Of a stretch of 64,000 nt of DNA, positions 11,701-17,491 are shown piece by piece. Position 1 is the stretch's first letter; each line of letters begins with the position of its first letter. A program made the translations under genes and the position numbers. Location of the stretch: assembly GCA_021108215.1 (NCBI GenBank), contig JAIORK010000039.1:22112-86111 (forward strand). Reading direction: 5' to 3'. The notes under the pieces were generated by a model. That model made no database searches, had not been told where the DNA came from, and saw only the letters and a program-made list of their open reading frames with translations. This DNA is from a bacterium. GTDB lineage: Bacteria > Oederibacteriota > JAAXVQ01 > JAUVAV01.

Positions 11701-14008
11701 TTTTTCCAACCAACACCACCAATTCCGCAGTTGATGAAATGGTTATGTTTTTTTTAATTGAATCATTTAAGATTTGAGCACGATAGGCAAACTTGACACG
11801 CAGTTGGGTTTTCGTTGAGCCGACCAGATCACCTATTTCCGTATTTGTCAAATACAGTGCGCCGTATTTATCCTGATTACAAAGATCATATTCATTGGCA
11901 AATGCCTCTACTTCTACGGCCGTATCCAATATCAATTCATTTTCATCCACAGAAGTCTCAGGCAATTCAACACTCGGAAAATTTCTTTGAACACCCAGCT
12001 CCACCCAAATATTTTTATATTTTTGATCAAGTAGAAGATTAGTCTGCAACGGAAGCATTTCAATATTACTTGGTTCAAAACCATATATACTTTCAAGCAT
12101 GGCAGAAAAGCGTGAATATTCCTGGTCACTTGAAAACTCATAGCCAGTCCCTATGGCAAAATCCATAACTACTCGTCTGGAATGAAACATAATACTGTAT
12201 TCCATTTTCGTAAGCTTGTTCTTCAAAGAAGTCCAGTATTGAACTGCCGCTCCATGGTTACTGGAGAGTGTTTGTTTATCAAAATATTCAGTAAGCCTAT
12301 AATCATTCATCAATTTCACAACATCATTATCTTCCTTTAAATAATAAAACTCCGAGTCAATTACTGGCAACGCATCATATGGACCCATCGTTCCGGCAGT
12401 CCCACCCATTGCCACTAAAATACTGTTATACTTTTTTTGATAGAGGTCATAACATGCCATAGCATAGTCAGCAGACGAATAAAAAAACAAATTTTCAATG
12501 GGTTGCATATAATCATCAAGTTCAGTTTGGGTGGTCAAAGTGATTCCTGTGTAATTTGTTGCATGTATTAAAGACAGTATTAGTTGGCGCAATCTGAATC
12601 TAAGCCGTAATTCTGAAAGCGTTATATTCTTTGCATGCCATTTCTCGATATCCGTCTCTGTTCCTTCGGGTGCTACTGTGGTCATTGACAATACCGGATT
12701 GTTCAACAATCCGTATTCCGCTGCCAATGTTGTAATTTCATCAATTGTCAGTCCTCTGCGAAGTTCCTCCACCAAATTGTCCCGAACCAATGAGGTTTCC
12801 ATATCATCTCTGAAAGAATTCCAAATACTACTAACTTCTGCCGAAAATCCGGATGAATCCGTGGTCACATCCATCAATTCCATAATTTTCTTGGTCTGAT
12901 AGACTTTTTCCAGCATGGCCACATAATCGTCTCGTTGCTCATCCGATAAAATAGTCACTGGGTTTTTCAAAGCCCAGTCTAAGATATTTCTATATGAGTG
13001 AAACTTGATACGATATGCACGGCGTGTCAGAGTTGTATCAACCTGACTAATATCCAATTCCATCGGATCATATTTTTCATCATTGCACACGTCAAATTCA
13101 TCTGCCAGGGACTGGATTTCATCCTCGCTTAACCCGTCGTATTCTTCATCAGGACTCGTGATCAGCATGTCAGCTACTGGATAATCCGCAGTCTGATTTT
13201 TCATCTTTTCCCATATTTTTTTACACGTATTCTCATAAATGATTTCCATCTTTTCAGCACGGGGATTGCCCTGCATGATGACATCATTAATGAAAAAGTC
13301 CCCAGCTTTGCCGGCTTTGAGTTCATCCTGGCTAAGGTTTTGATAGAGCAGTTTTTGGAGACCCTTGAAATCCAAACCCGTTTTATTAAGCATGGTTTTG
13401 ACGTCTTTTAACACTTCCACTGGTTCATCTTCGGGCGGTTCCTTGGTTGAATCGATTCCCCATCTGGCTTGCAAGGATGACTTGGTGCTATTTTTGTCAA
13501 TAAGGAGATTCTGGACCACCTGGTTGATGGCCAAATAATCACGCGCTACCCGTCCCGGATCCGGAGCGTTGATCATTTTCTTGTAGAGTTCCACAACATC
13601 AGTCTTATGAAACTTCAGGATGTGGTGAAGCACAGTGTAGTCTTTGTCAAAAATTGATGCCATGGGATAAACTGTATTTGGATCCTTCAAAACGTCAAAA
13701 GCGTCTTTATCTTTAAGAACAGGATCCTCTTTGAGCTCTTTTTCCAGCCTACTGGCCATGACTTCATTGACAATATCCAGGTAGGGTGTTTCATCAAAGG
13801 TGTTTTCCCAATCCAGCGGGATGGCGCTAATGTCGGGACGCCGTTTGTCAATATCCTCTTCGCTTTTCTGGTTGGTCTTCTCTTTGAGCAGCATCAAGTC
13901 CGTAAAATAAGCGGCCGGTGAAAGAACGGATCTGGCCTCATCTACCTCATGGCGTTCAATATCTCCAAACATTTCATCATAGCTGGCTGATCCCTGATCA
14001 TTTTTCAT
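2738..14008 (-). CDS. Tc toxin A subunit (TcdA-like), repeat-expanded, 3756 aa
   Basis: TcA is the pentameric pore and receptor-binding subunit of Tc toxins. The start at 14008 follows TTAGGAGGACAATATC. Residues ~15-120 hold the conserved N-terminus (YDEMFGD, ARSVLSPAAYFTDL, RRPDI). Residues ~285-1180 contain seven degenerate ~130-aa repeats. A normal-looking helical shell follows, with the NYIRPELRNSKSPAF region near 1995. Hemopexin-like blades (AFVFKGKIYLI, LYVFQGNKYLFY, IYLFSGNKYYAYL) lie at ~2420-2700. The conserved C-terminal third has FLPFHQDPVAYTF and EDPFDPHAIAAL near 2910-2930, a long helical pore region at ~3130-3400, and the TcB-binding end (LFAQDFPGHYCRQI, ~3470). Photorhabdus TcdA1 is about 2500 aa, so this protein is ~1200 aa longer; the repeats explain most of that. 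The usual preceding module seems to be the separate ORF at 14085-14525. Confidence 0.95.
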   Translation of the reverse strand: MKNDQGSASYDEMFGDIERHEVDEARSVLSPAAYFTDLMLLKEKTNQKSEEDIDKRRPDISAIPLDWENTFDETPYLDIVNEVMASRLEKELKEDPVLKDKDAFDVLKDPNTVYPMASIFDKDYTVLHHILKFHKTDVVELYKKMINAPDPGRVARDYLAINQVVQNLLIDKNSTKSSLQARWGIDSTKEPPEDEPVEVLKDVKTMLNKTGLDFKGLQKLLYQNLSQDELKAGKAGDFFINDVIMQGNPRAEKMEIIYENTCKKIWEKMKNQTADYPVADMLITSPDEEYDGLSEDEIQSLADEFDVCNDEKYDPMELDISQVDTTLTRRAYRIKFHSYRNILDWALKNPVTILSDEQRDDYVAMLEKVYQTKKIMELMDVTTDSSGFSAEVSSIWNSFRDDMETSLVRDNLVEELRRGLTIDEITTLAAEYGLLNNPVLSMTTVAPEGTETDIEKWHAKNITLSELRLRFRLRQLILSLIHATNYTGITLTTQTELDDYMQPIENLFFYSSADYAMACYDLYQKKYNSILVAMGGTAGTMGPYDALPVIDSEFYYLKEDNDVVKLMNDYRLTEYFDKQTLSSNHGAAVQYWTSLKNKLTKMEYSIMFHSRRVVMDFAIGTGYEFSSDQEYSRFSAMLESIYGFEPSNIEMLPLQTNLLLDQKYKNIWVELGVQRNFPSVELPETSVDENELILDTAVEVEAFANEYDLCNQDKYGALYLTNTEIGDLVGSTKTQLRVKFAYRAQILNDSIKKNITISSTAELVVLVGKMETAYGEKHNSDNTLKSAFANIYSPIWNVATAVNDPLSDQILTIDPDENYKGLTVHDIKRVADEYALQDWLLYPLDAYDMMKYYAMDLTKTEMRIKLSCQNIITKYADITGYKISTKETMDYYAGSLENYYSVTFKDPNSFETLENMFNQAYRLVLENLVSPDPLPDPLATAEMAVLDMAEDFCGYDETAINGLLSDYTLTEASPNHSKAYWLDQPLTLTELRIKLHSRKLILEYVENNSLAVPTTEQLDVLSEKLENVYDYGKYGLTTQTDDIPEKFNEKHRRLWMSMGGGYNQHATAVMQEISRDEQYTRLTKTEIRALADEYGFEKDAMDGAISDDLVTQWYEEGITGALLHIRLYSRDMIANLASDSLFGESVHQNLIRYIDEYMELLESSYQNQEESYICINNYRKDIIASIHLDLLNRFILLNKISKWSPEESDLILRTAFQKTLDDELVVKHLAVIRYLQNKLEQPVDVVCAFWADMKDWGEGSKSKPEHLFYQVYDKGHDLSIREEPDKSLANLHIRNRIQGSLGMKAEELNVLTTALNLSADVDLSKLTLLYRYATLAKIYKLDMEELLVLLGVLDQIWAYEAENPIKPYLPMDWQVTTLDCHEILCQTGTVDVASVLWLLQIIVSTMDWLKNMGLSVGQLAALHSKTVILGEEGFLSSKDIKDMIAEVKTQLVSQKVTATQFETSRMDAEFAGKLFEDLQNSANDCLDTNGLMLDVPGEFVLEGIVRAKLEKKIILTPMNFTEMGDETRYEEMLIQLETLQYTGESYEEDIDGDSDPEQLAELMEAGRNFFSDADNRDGFTLTGFNAAECLMIFDAIAEMTAKLKQELKEYVEEIQAILTEMREQQEQALFSVLESYLDLDIARLRLLSQEVYLAQGEKNSHVLHEVATPILNMADDAEIIPDEIKNYLFCLQQFVLLGNKTSLNTNQMELLIVKQNYRAIDPMDGNPNILINDIVTFENFSELVNTFNSKEYSILDFYKDAEQTDALLSRATGWEEMQIKKLFWAHVPDDYNSDPSAPDYDPDYDPAVNVATLSDPPLIGSVKTIKEMKDIIEYCQKIGITDFTMIDNVWPEVYGEHPNIQAANNILLDSLKSKISDKDWELASSELHNAMNKIKRDALMPYLIYKLGYENSRDLYAELLIDVEMGDEAATSRLKEAIACAQLYYHRTLNNLETWEASEAKLNDLKRWWGWMKNYRVWEANRKVFLYPENYIRPELRNSKSPAFKALEEELLQTDITDTAVQTAYTNYLEGYATVSSLIISGGSVFTKGDGTHVVMLGYARTDPIQYFYRIGKVPSNSVDPIAWEPWQEISILINSEKVYPVYAFNRLFVFWLEHRDINDTKFGLGDDENPENQDNETKINYNPVIQYTYYNMNKEWKAPQKLIEVAQVMDKEKGYEKITVDNAKFYVANPSESDEYDTEEYIYIKYQGDEELDLFGRVTSELVYEKSTQTDNDKFTTVAFPSDVLGFEPDNPIQWQAKFDNYLSPPWFSFDMKGGNFLCKTDKTSSDELVIESGTPFTEVAEIDAAFRSLNRNENKYITHVISGDQYYQFNDDKSLRSQENVNAKWGNINILEESSEQFETAFILDEKINIVSTNYQMSYESFANGNDEIYEDAQLKSQYDVPTILGDNYDSIIWENFIGVIVAEKAFVFKGKIYLINETDKQYTGKFVDNNLLNELPFDGVDGALVKDGLLYLAYAGQYCTYQNPGWGSPVNLSLGDLCGTALSTVKAAIQIGTVWYFFDGVNYARSDNSYTAETIAVKWGKNDNLLAGNDITAAFVDGSNGLYVFQGNKYLFYRDVNNRFPDEFQLLSTPDGWMEKGISVTAAIRIPGDQNARIYLFSGNKYYAYLENETGDIAIDGDAATWPRKLEKRWGNLPTSFNDSIQSAFYVGEDLYIYRKKDATQQYICYAYDNNFSFDEQNWPFELRNAKYQIIRLTSNTAQKLSQKLLANGIDGLLALSSQELDELPRFTSDASQGSAVDTIYYNPDNVASVPVSDQLDFLSANGIYYWEIFFHTPYLISQTLNTAQKHDEAQKWYHYVYDPTHKTVSVPFENISVLGTLDEKYGYNESTGKLSLTGIMGVEERDVFITLCEEASITESKKEQAIAAIVELYKRSNIYYFWKFLPFHQDPVAYTFQSQYESYQEDPFDPHAIAALRRIAYRKSIVMAYIDNLMDWGDKLFTQYTRETINEARMLYILAYDLLGARPDYTAEKATMPTQNYYQLYTELYPDNWQATLLALENSPVNNSLPDKMVAIPGLPNDDFVARGYFVIPENDLFIQYWDRVEDRLYKIRQCLNIEGVKQPLPLFQPPIDPMALVQAAAGGGGFAAALADLGAPVPHYRFNVILNKSREFASRVIQLGGSLLSALEKKDVEEMSLLRNTQEGKILDMTLDIKNDQLGNAEQTKLSLEKSLENAKEREVHYLGLIDEGLSNYETAQLIFMTLSKGYSIVAQIMDIVTSIGGYMPQVGSPFAMTYGGEQLGRGLTGMSSSYKTLSSMMEFGNALSSMLGGWYRRSQEWELQGKLASHDINQIEHQIEAADKQVEIARKEINVQEKQIKNNEDIDSFLKSKFTNKQLYQWMISKITGIYFQSYQMALGLAKAAQKSFQFEMGFKASEVDYIKPVYWDGLRKGLLAGEQLQYDLDRMEKAYLEKNKRRFEISKTVSLAALDPLALVKLKQNRVCEFDLTERLFAQDFPGHYCRQIKTISISFPAIVGQYKNLNATLTQLTHRTLIEPDHVDGLPYLITPGEGQSMPLSIRADWRPNQQVALSRGENDSGLFQLNFQDERYLPFEGTGAISTWRLELNGALGVIDYSKIQDVIIKVEYSALQGGGDFATAVKGFLETGVDEGYGLILLKQAYSDAWNQFMLDREQGITFTIDPKYCANLNGNKEISSIYLQYDQPDEPANDLSSVTMTLESNANYVLEHGKTIETPSLTVNADETWTLKPQDGHEDDFAPENIRNIALIVFYETEVSF
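10480..13150 (-). repeat. Seven degenerate ~130-aa repeats within TcA
   Basis: Repeats start near 13150, 12760, 12320, 11925, 11570, 11180 and 10790, a period of about 390 bp. The shared protein pattern is EI..LADEY.L, then a variable loop, then L(T)..ELRIKLHSR..IL, then a 30-40-residue gap, Y...LE..Y, and often an IW..MG end. Examples are GLSEDEIQSLADEF, LTKTEMRIKLSCQNII and LTLTELRIKLHSRKLIL. They are divergent at DNA level, so the expansion is not recent. The pattern is mainly helical with alternating charge. Confidence 0.8.
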
Positions 14009-14044
14009 GATATTGTCCTCCTAAGATTGGGTAAATACCTTCAG

Positions 14045-14072
14045 TTGAGGGCGAGATGAATCGCGCCCCTAC
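14045..14072. repeat. 28-bp imperfect palindrome between the 146-aa ORF and tcA
   Basis: One end reads GTAGGGGCGCGATTC on the minus strand; the other (TTGAGGGCGAGATGAAT) has diverged. It sits in the 76-bp gap between the stop of the putative TcA N-terminal module and the TcA start codon. Confidence 0.7.
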
Positions 14073-14084
14073 AATTCATTATTC

Positions 14085-14525
14085 TTAAACCCGTGCCGCT
14101 TTGACGTGTGGTTCGTTGTTCTGCATGACATCCATGTACTGGACCACCATCCGGCTGCGCTTGAGCAGGGCTTTTTTATGAATCCGGGGCGCAATTGCAG
14201 GATCTTCCGAAGTGATCGGCTCAACCAGTGTGCAGAATTCTTTCTCTTTCATGGCCGCGATCTGGAGCGCGGAATGCAGGCCCAGCCTGAGCATGGGGAT
14301 GGCCAGATCCCGGTTTGGCTCGGGCAGCACGCGCACGAGGCGCTGGTACGCCTTGAGTAGTTCCACCAGTCTTCCCTGTTTGAGGGTACAGCTATTTTTA
14401 TCAATTGTTTTCGGCAGAGCCCGGCCGGTCAGCGGAAGCGCGGCAAAATCAAGCCCCACATTGGACTGCACCAGCGCCTCCAATTGCGTGATCTCATTTT
14501 CAGTGAATTTTTCCGGTAGATTCAT
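14085..14525 (-). CDS. Small protein resembling a detached N-terminal module of TcA-like toxins
   Basis: This 146-aa protein is predicted helical, with no signal peptide or membrane segment. Its middle (LLKAYQRLVRVLP, then LRLGLHSALQIAAMKEKEF, then IHKKALLKRS) resembles the module that, in many large TcA-like proteins, precedes the SPAAY region; this comparison is from memory. In such proteins the module is followed by a Y..LFG...SVLSPAAY segment, and TcA here begins almost exactly there (SYDEMFGD). The likely reading is a TcA gene split in two, with translation restarting at its own Shine-Dalgarno sequence. The start ATG at 14525 follows AAGGAGACAGCC. Alternatively it is an independent chaperone-like protein. 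Confidence 0.7.
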   Translation of the reverse strand: MNLPEKFTENEITQLEALVQSNVGLDFAALPLTGRALPKTIDKNSCTLKQGRLVELLKAYQRLVRVLPEPNRDLAIPMLRLGLHSALQIAAMKEKEFCTLVEPITSEDPAIAPRIHKKALLKRSRMVVQYMDVMQNNEPHVKAARV

Positions 14526-14617
14526 GGCTGTCTCCTTAAATGATTTGATGTTCTCATGTCACGACGTTTGAAAAAATTATTGGTTCCTATAGGTAAGACG
14601 CGCAACTGCCCTGGGCG

Positions 14618-14959
14618 TTACACACTTTCAGAAGATAACGACACTTCCGGCAGTAACAATCCATCAATAACAAACTGATCAACCTTATCCGCCAGTTTTC
14701 GGATTCGCACTGCGTCCTCGCCGCATGTTTCTTTTACCCGTTTTTCCAATGCCAACCGGATGCTCAGGACACTGCCCAAGCCTTCGCTGCCGGTCATTTC
14801 ACTTTTGATGAGCGCTTCGAGTACTTCGAACAATCTCAAAAACATTTTGGCAACTAAATCATCGTTGTCCTTTCTCCCCAGCCGTATAATTTCCTTGATC
14901 TCAGATATCAGGAGCTTACCTTCGGTGGTTTTGGTGAACAGTTGTTTGCACAATTTCAT
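14618..14959 (-). CDS. Hypothetical small helical protein of the Tc operon
   Basis: I do not recognise this 113-aa protein. The start at 14959 (MKLCKQLFTK) is chosen because AAAGGGGGGGCAATC precedes it; an upstream in-frame ATG would add nine residues but lacks a comparable site. The sequence is rich in Lys, Glu and Leu, probably all helical (EGKLLISEIKEIIRL, DDLVAKMFLRLFEVLEAL), with no signal peptide or membrane helix. It lies between the sigma-like gene and the 146-aa module, all on the minus strand. An accessory or anti-sigma role would be guesswork. Confidence 0.6.
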   Translation of the reverse strand: MKLCKQLFTKTTEGKLLISEIKEIIRLGRKDNDDLVAKMFLRLFEVLEALIKSEMTGSEGLGSVLSIRLALEKRVKETCGEDAVRIRKLADKVDQFVIDGLLLPEVSLSSESV

Positions 14960-15000
14960 GATTGCCCCCCCTTTTTTTCCAAGCATTCGATTATTCCCGG

Positions 15001-15504
15001 CTACTGCGCCATACTGAGCCTCAATCCGGCCACGACCCTGAACAATCGTTGCCGCAGAGTATTCAATGAAATATCCAAATAGTTTGATATTTTCCGACGG
15101 GAACCAGCTAACCAGTACACCTGGGCAAGTAATTGCAAATCTTTTTCTTGAAGTTCGGCAAGATTTTCATGCAGGCGATCTATTACCGACATCTCCGTTT
15201 TTTCCTCTTCACACCACACATCCGGAACATCTCTTTCCGGCAATCCGGCATGTTTTTCTTCAAGCCGTTTCTGGTTAACACATTCATTTTTCACCGCAGT
15301 CATTAGGTAGGCCATTGAATCACGCAATGGCATCTGTACGGTTTTCGACATAAGACGCAACGCCACGATTTGAAATGCATCTGCATAATAAGGACGCATC
15401 CATGCCGGAAGCCGGTCATGGATAAAATTGAATAGGTTTTCAAATTCCTTCTGAAACAGAATTTCTTTTGCCAAAAATTTTGTTGCCAATTTTCGAATAT
15501 CCAT
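15001..15504 (-). CDS. Sigma-70-family-like (ECF-type) regulator
   Basis: This 167-aa protein has a weak sigma region 2 (residues ~20-75: RPYYADAFQIVALRLM, DSMAYLMTAVKNECVNQKR) and a clear C-terminal helix-turn-helix like region 4 (ISNYLDISLNTLRQRLFRVVAGL). The start at 15504 (MDIRKLATKF) has GAAGGGA upstream; a longer in-frame start at 15585 adds 27 basic residues and is less likely. The canonical ECF gene lies upstream, separated by a tiny hydrophobic ORF. Pairing with a second sigma factor at the head of a Tc operon suggests dedicated control of toxin expression. It could instead be a non-sigma DNA-binding protein of the same fold. Confidence 0.75.
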   Translation of the reverse strand: MDIRKLATKFLAKEILFQKEFENLFNFIHDRLPAWMRPYYADAFQIVALRLMSKTVQMPLRDSMAYLMTAVKNECVNQKRLEEKHAGLPERDVPDVWCEEEKTEMSVIDRLHENLAELQEKDLQLLAQVYWLAGSRRKISNYLDISLNTLRQRLFRVVAGLRLSMAQ

Positions 15505-15585
15505 CCCAGCACATCCCTTCTGTAAAATCCCTTTCCCAAATGTTTTGCCGACCGGACCGATTTTGTGTTTTACGGCAATTGGCAA

Positions 15586-15675
15586 TCAGCGCCCGATCAG
15601 CACCATGAAGGTCATAAAGAACAGGCAACAAACAATCTCAATGGAAACCGCATAGTTGACATATTCCAATAGCAT
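15586..15675 (-). CDS. Tiny hydrophobic peptide (29 aa), putative
   Basis: A 29-codon frame begins with MLLEYVNYAVSIEI and continues with a Cys-Cys-Leu-Phe-Phe-Met-rich run ending in GR. The start ATG at 15675 has an eight-G run ending five bases upstream, like the G-rich sites before the neighbouring genes. It would form a single membrane helix. It lies between the two sigma-like genes on the same strand. There is no homology evidence; the support is the ribosome-binding site, the position and the hydrophobic composition. Confidence 0.4.
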   Translation of the reverse strand: MLLEYVNYAVSIEIVCCLFFMTFMVLIGR

Positions 15676-15723
15676 CTTGATCCCCCCCCGAGGTTGATTC
15701 AACTGCCAACAGATATCACAAAG

Positions 15724-16374
15724 CTACCAGGCAATCCGGTATGTCAAGTTCCCGGGTTGCTTCATGTTCACCTGCAATGTCTGCCGGGAGTGATTAACGT
15801 TTTCTTCAAACAATTTTGCCAGTATTTTTTTTGCGCGATGTAAATGTACCCCGACGATCCTGACCGGAATACCCAGTACCCTGGCGGTCTCTTTATAAGA
15901 ATGTTCTTCCAGACAGGACGTTTTGATGACAGCATGATATTTTTCCGGTAGTTGCCCAACCATGGCAAGTAATTGATCGGTTTTTTCACACTTGAAAAAA
16001 ACTTGCTCTGGATCCGGTTGATCACAGGGGATGCATTGATCCAACCAGTCAAATTGTTCATCATTTAAAAATTTTATTTCACGGGTTCGTTTCTTTTTAC
16101 GGTATATCGCCATACATTCATTCACTGCGATTTTCCTGATCCAGGACCATAACTGCGCTTCCCCACGGTAGGTAAGTATCTTTTCTTGCATAATGGCTTT
16201 AAAAAAAACTTCCTGAGCTGCATCCTCACCGTCATCACGTGATTTCAAACACCGGGTGCAGAGTTTTACGACTCGCGGATGATAGCGGGTATAAATTTCC
16301 GCTCCTGCTTCTGTGATCCCGTGCTGATAGTGCTCAATAAGCTCTTGATCTGAATAAGATTCCCATGTACGCAT
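15724..16374 (-). CDS. ECF-subfamily RNA polymerase sigma factor
   Basis: At 216 aa this has typical ECF length and layout. Region 2 spans residues ~20-95 (YTRYHPRVVKLCTRCL, DDGEDAAQEVFFKAI, LWSWIRKIAVNECMAIYRKKK). Region 4 spans ~130-190 (LPEKYHAVIKTSCLEEHSYKETARVLGIP, then VHLHRAKKILAKLF). GGGGGTGGATC precedes the ATG at 16374. It is the first gene of a minus-strand run reaching the Tc toxin genes. A sigma-54-like promoter lies 40-56 bp upstream of its start. No anti-sigma gene is recognisable beside it. Confidence 0.92.
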   Translation of the reverse strand: MRTWESYSDQELIEHYQHGITEAGAEIYTRYHPRVVKLCTRCLKSRDDGEDAAQEVFFKAIMQEKILTYRGEAQLWSWIRKIAVNECMAIYRKKKRTREIKFLNDEQFDWLDQCIPCDQPDPEQVFFKCEKTDQLLAMVGQLPEKYHAVIKTSCLEEHSYKETARVLGIPVRIVGVHLHRAKKILAKLFEENVNHSRQTLQVNMKQPGNLTYRIAW

Positions 16375-16413
16375 GATCCACCCCCGGCAGTATTTATTTC
16401 CTGCCAGGTATAT

Positions 16414-16430
16414 ATGCCATTTTCATGCCA
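16414..16430 (-). promoter_or_regulatory. Putative sigma-54 (RpoN) promoter of the ECF/Tc operon
   Basis: On the minus strand the sequence reads TGGCATGaaaaTGGCAT against the consensus TGGCACGnnnnTTGCAT. The GG (-24) and GC (-12) dinucleotides have the required 12-base offset, and only two consensus bases differ. A start about 12 bases downstream would leave a leader of ~28 bases before the ATG at 16374. No enhancer-binding activator gene is visible nearby. Confidence 0.55.
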
Positions 16431-16566
16431 AATTTTGTGTTTTTGGGAATCATTGTTTTCAAAGGTTTTTCCAGGATGGCCGTTTTTAAAAAAAGAAAAA
16501 AACGATAGGATTAACTATCAATCGATAGTACGCACTATGGATAAAATATGGTGTGTCTGATTTATT

Positions 16567-16989
16567 TTAGATGGATTTTTTCCGGAGGAGCACCAGCAGA
16601 AAACAAGTGGATAATACTACAGTATCAATCAAAAGGGTGTGGATGCCAACTGCTGCGCTTCCCTGGCCAAAACACCCGCATGAAATATCCAGACCGCGCA
16701 GCATGGCAGATGTTACGGCAAGCATGAAAACCAAAGCCATGCTGCTGATGAGGAGGATGGCGGCTTTTTGCCAGCGCGGAATCAGGATGCTCAACCCGCA
16801 CAGCACTTCCAACCAAGGCAGGTAAAGGGCCGTGACATGAATAAAACTGTCCGGCAGGATTTTGTAATTGGCAATGGCCTGGGCAAATCCGGTTGGATCA
16901 AGTATTTTTAAGCTGCCGGAATAAATAAACACCGCCCCAAGCCCCAATGATATGAGCACGTGCAGAACAGACCTGACACGCTTATTCAT
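16567..16989 (-). CDS. DoxX/MauE-like integral membrane protein
   Basis: This 140-aa protein has four predicted membrane helices (LHVLISLGLGAVFIYSG, VTALYLPWLEVLCGLSIL, AAILLISSMALVFML, LLIDTVVLSTCFLLVLL) and the motif DISCGCFG, typical of MauE/DoxX relatives linked to periplasmic redox or disulfide chemistry. The start at 16989 is preceded by AGGAG with six-base spacing. It overlaps the end of the rhodanese-like gene by eight bases, so the two are translationally coupled. It is last in the DUF1573-rhodanese-DoxX operon. A role in periplasmic thiol or sulfur metabolism is inferred from family and context. Confidence 0.85.
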   Translation of the reverse strand: MNKRVRSVLHVLISLGLGAVFIYSGSLKILDPTGFAQAIANYKILPDSFIHVTALYLPWLEVLCGLSILIPRWQKAAILLISSMALVFMLAVTSAMLRGLDISCGCFGQGSAAVGIHTLLIDTVVLSTCFLLVLLRKKSI

Positions 16990-17491
16990 CATCCGCTCCT
17001 GAGATAACAGAAATTTCCTTCTGTTTTGACAATGCTTCCCAACCGGCTTCAAAAACCGCAACATCTTCAGCCCGGAATCCGCGTGCCAGCAACAACTGCC
17101 TCACTTTTTCCGGGGCCTCCAAATCATGATCATCGCCATAGAGAATAAGCATCCCTTCGGCAGGTAATTTTTCAAAAACCATTTCAAAATTTGTTTGAAA
17201 ATCATTGGATGGTAAATGAATCGACGCAGCAAGGTGCGCTTTATAAAAAGCATCTGAAGCGCGAACATCAACCAGATAAGCATTGTCCGCATAGTAGGCA
17301 TGCACCACATCCGCGACCGTCAGTATTGCCGGATTTGTACGTGCAACTGTTTGATATCCAAACCAGGCCAACCGGTCCGTCCGTAAAGCATTGGCCGTAA
17401 CCGCCAGTACACCCGCCAACCCAACCAGCACAATTATTTTAAACAATTCCGATCGCACTGTGGTTGAAAAACGTTTGAGGCTGTTGATCAT
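16982..17491 (-). CDS. Membrane-anchored rhodanese-like protein lacking the catalytic Cys
   Basis: The protein is 169 aa. One N-terminal membrane helix (~18-38, ELFKIIVLVGLAGVLAVTA) is followed by a single rhodanese fold (~60-155: AYLVDVRASDAFYKAHLAAS, LPAEGMLILYGDD, RGFRAEDVAVFEAGWEAL). The active-site loop, usually C-x(5)-R after the Y/C strand, reads GDDHDLEAPEK with no cysteine. Sulfurtransferase activity is therefore unlikely, and a binding or structural role is more probable. It overlaps DUF1573 upstream by four bases (ATGA) and the DoxX gene downstream. Confidence 0.85.
   Translation of the reverse strand: MINSLKRFSTTVRSELFKIIVLVGLAGVLAVTANALRTDRLAWFGYQTVARTNPAILTVADVVHAYYADNAYLVDVRASDAFYKAHLAASIHLPSNDFQTNFEMVFEKLPAEGMLILYGDDHDLEAPEKVRQLLLARGFRAEDVAVFEAGWEALSKQKEISVISGADDE

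Noticed and set aside
16500..16530. Terminator of the DoxX operon
   Set aside because: A short stem (GATAG/CTATC) before a T-run exists, but it is only about six pairs with a wobble, too weak to call.
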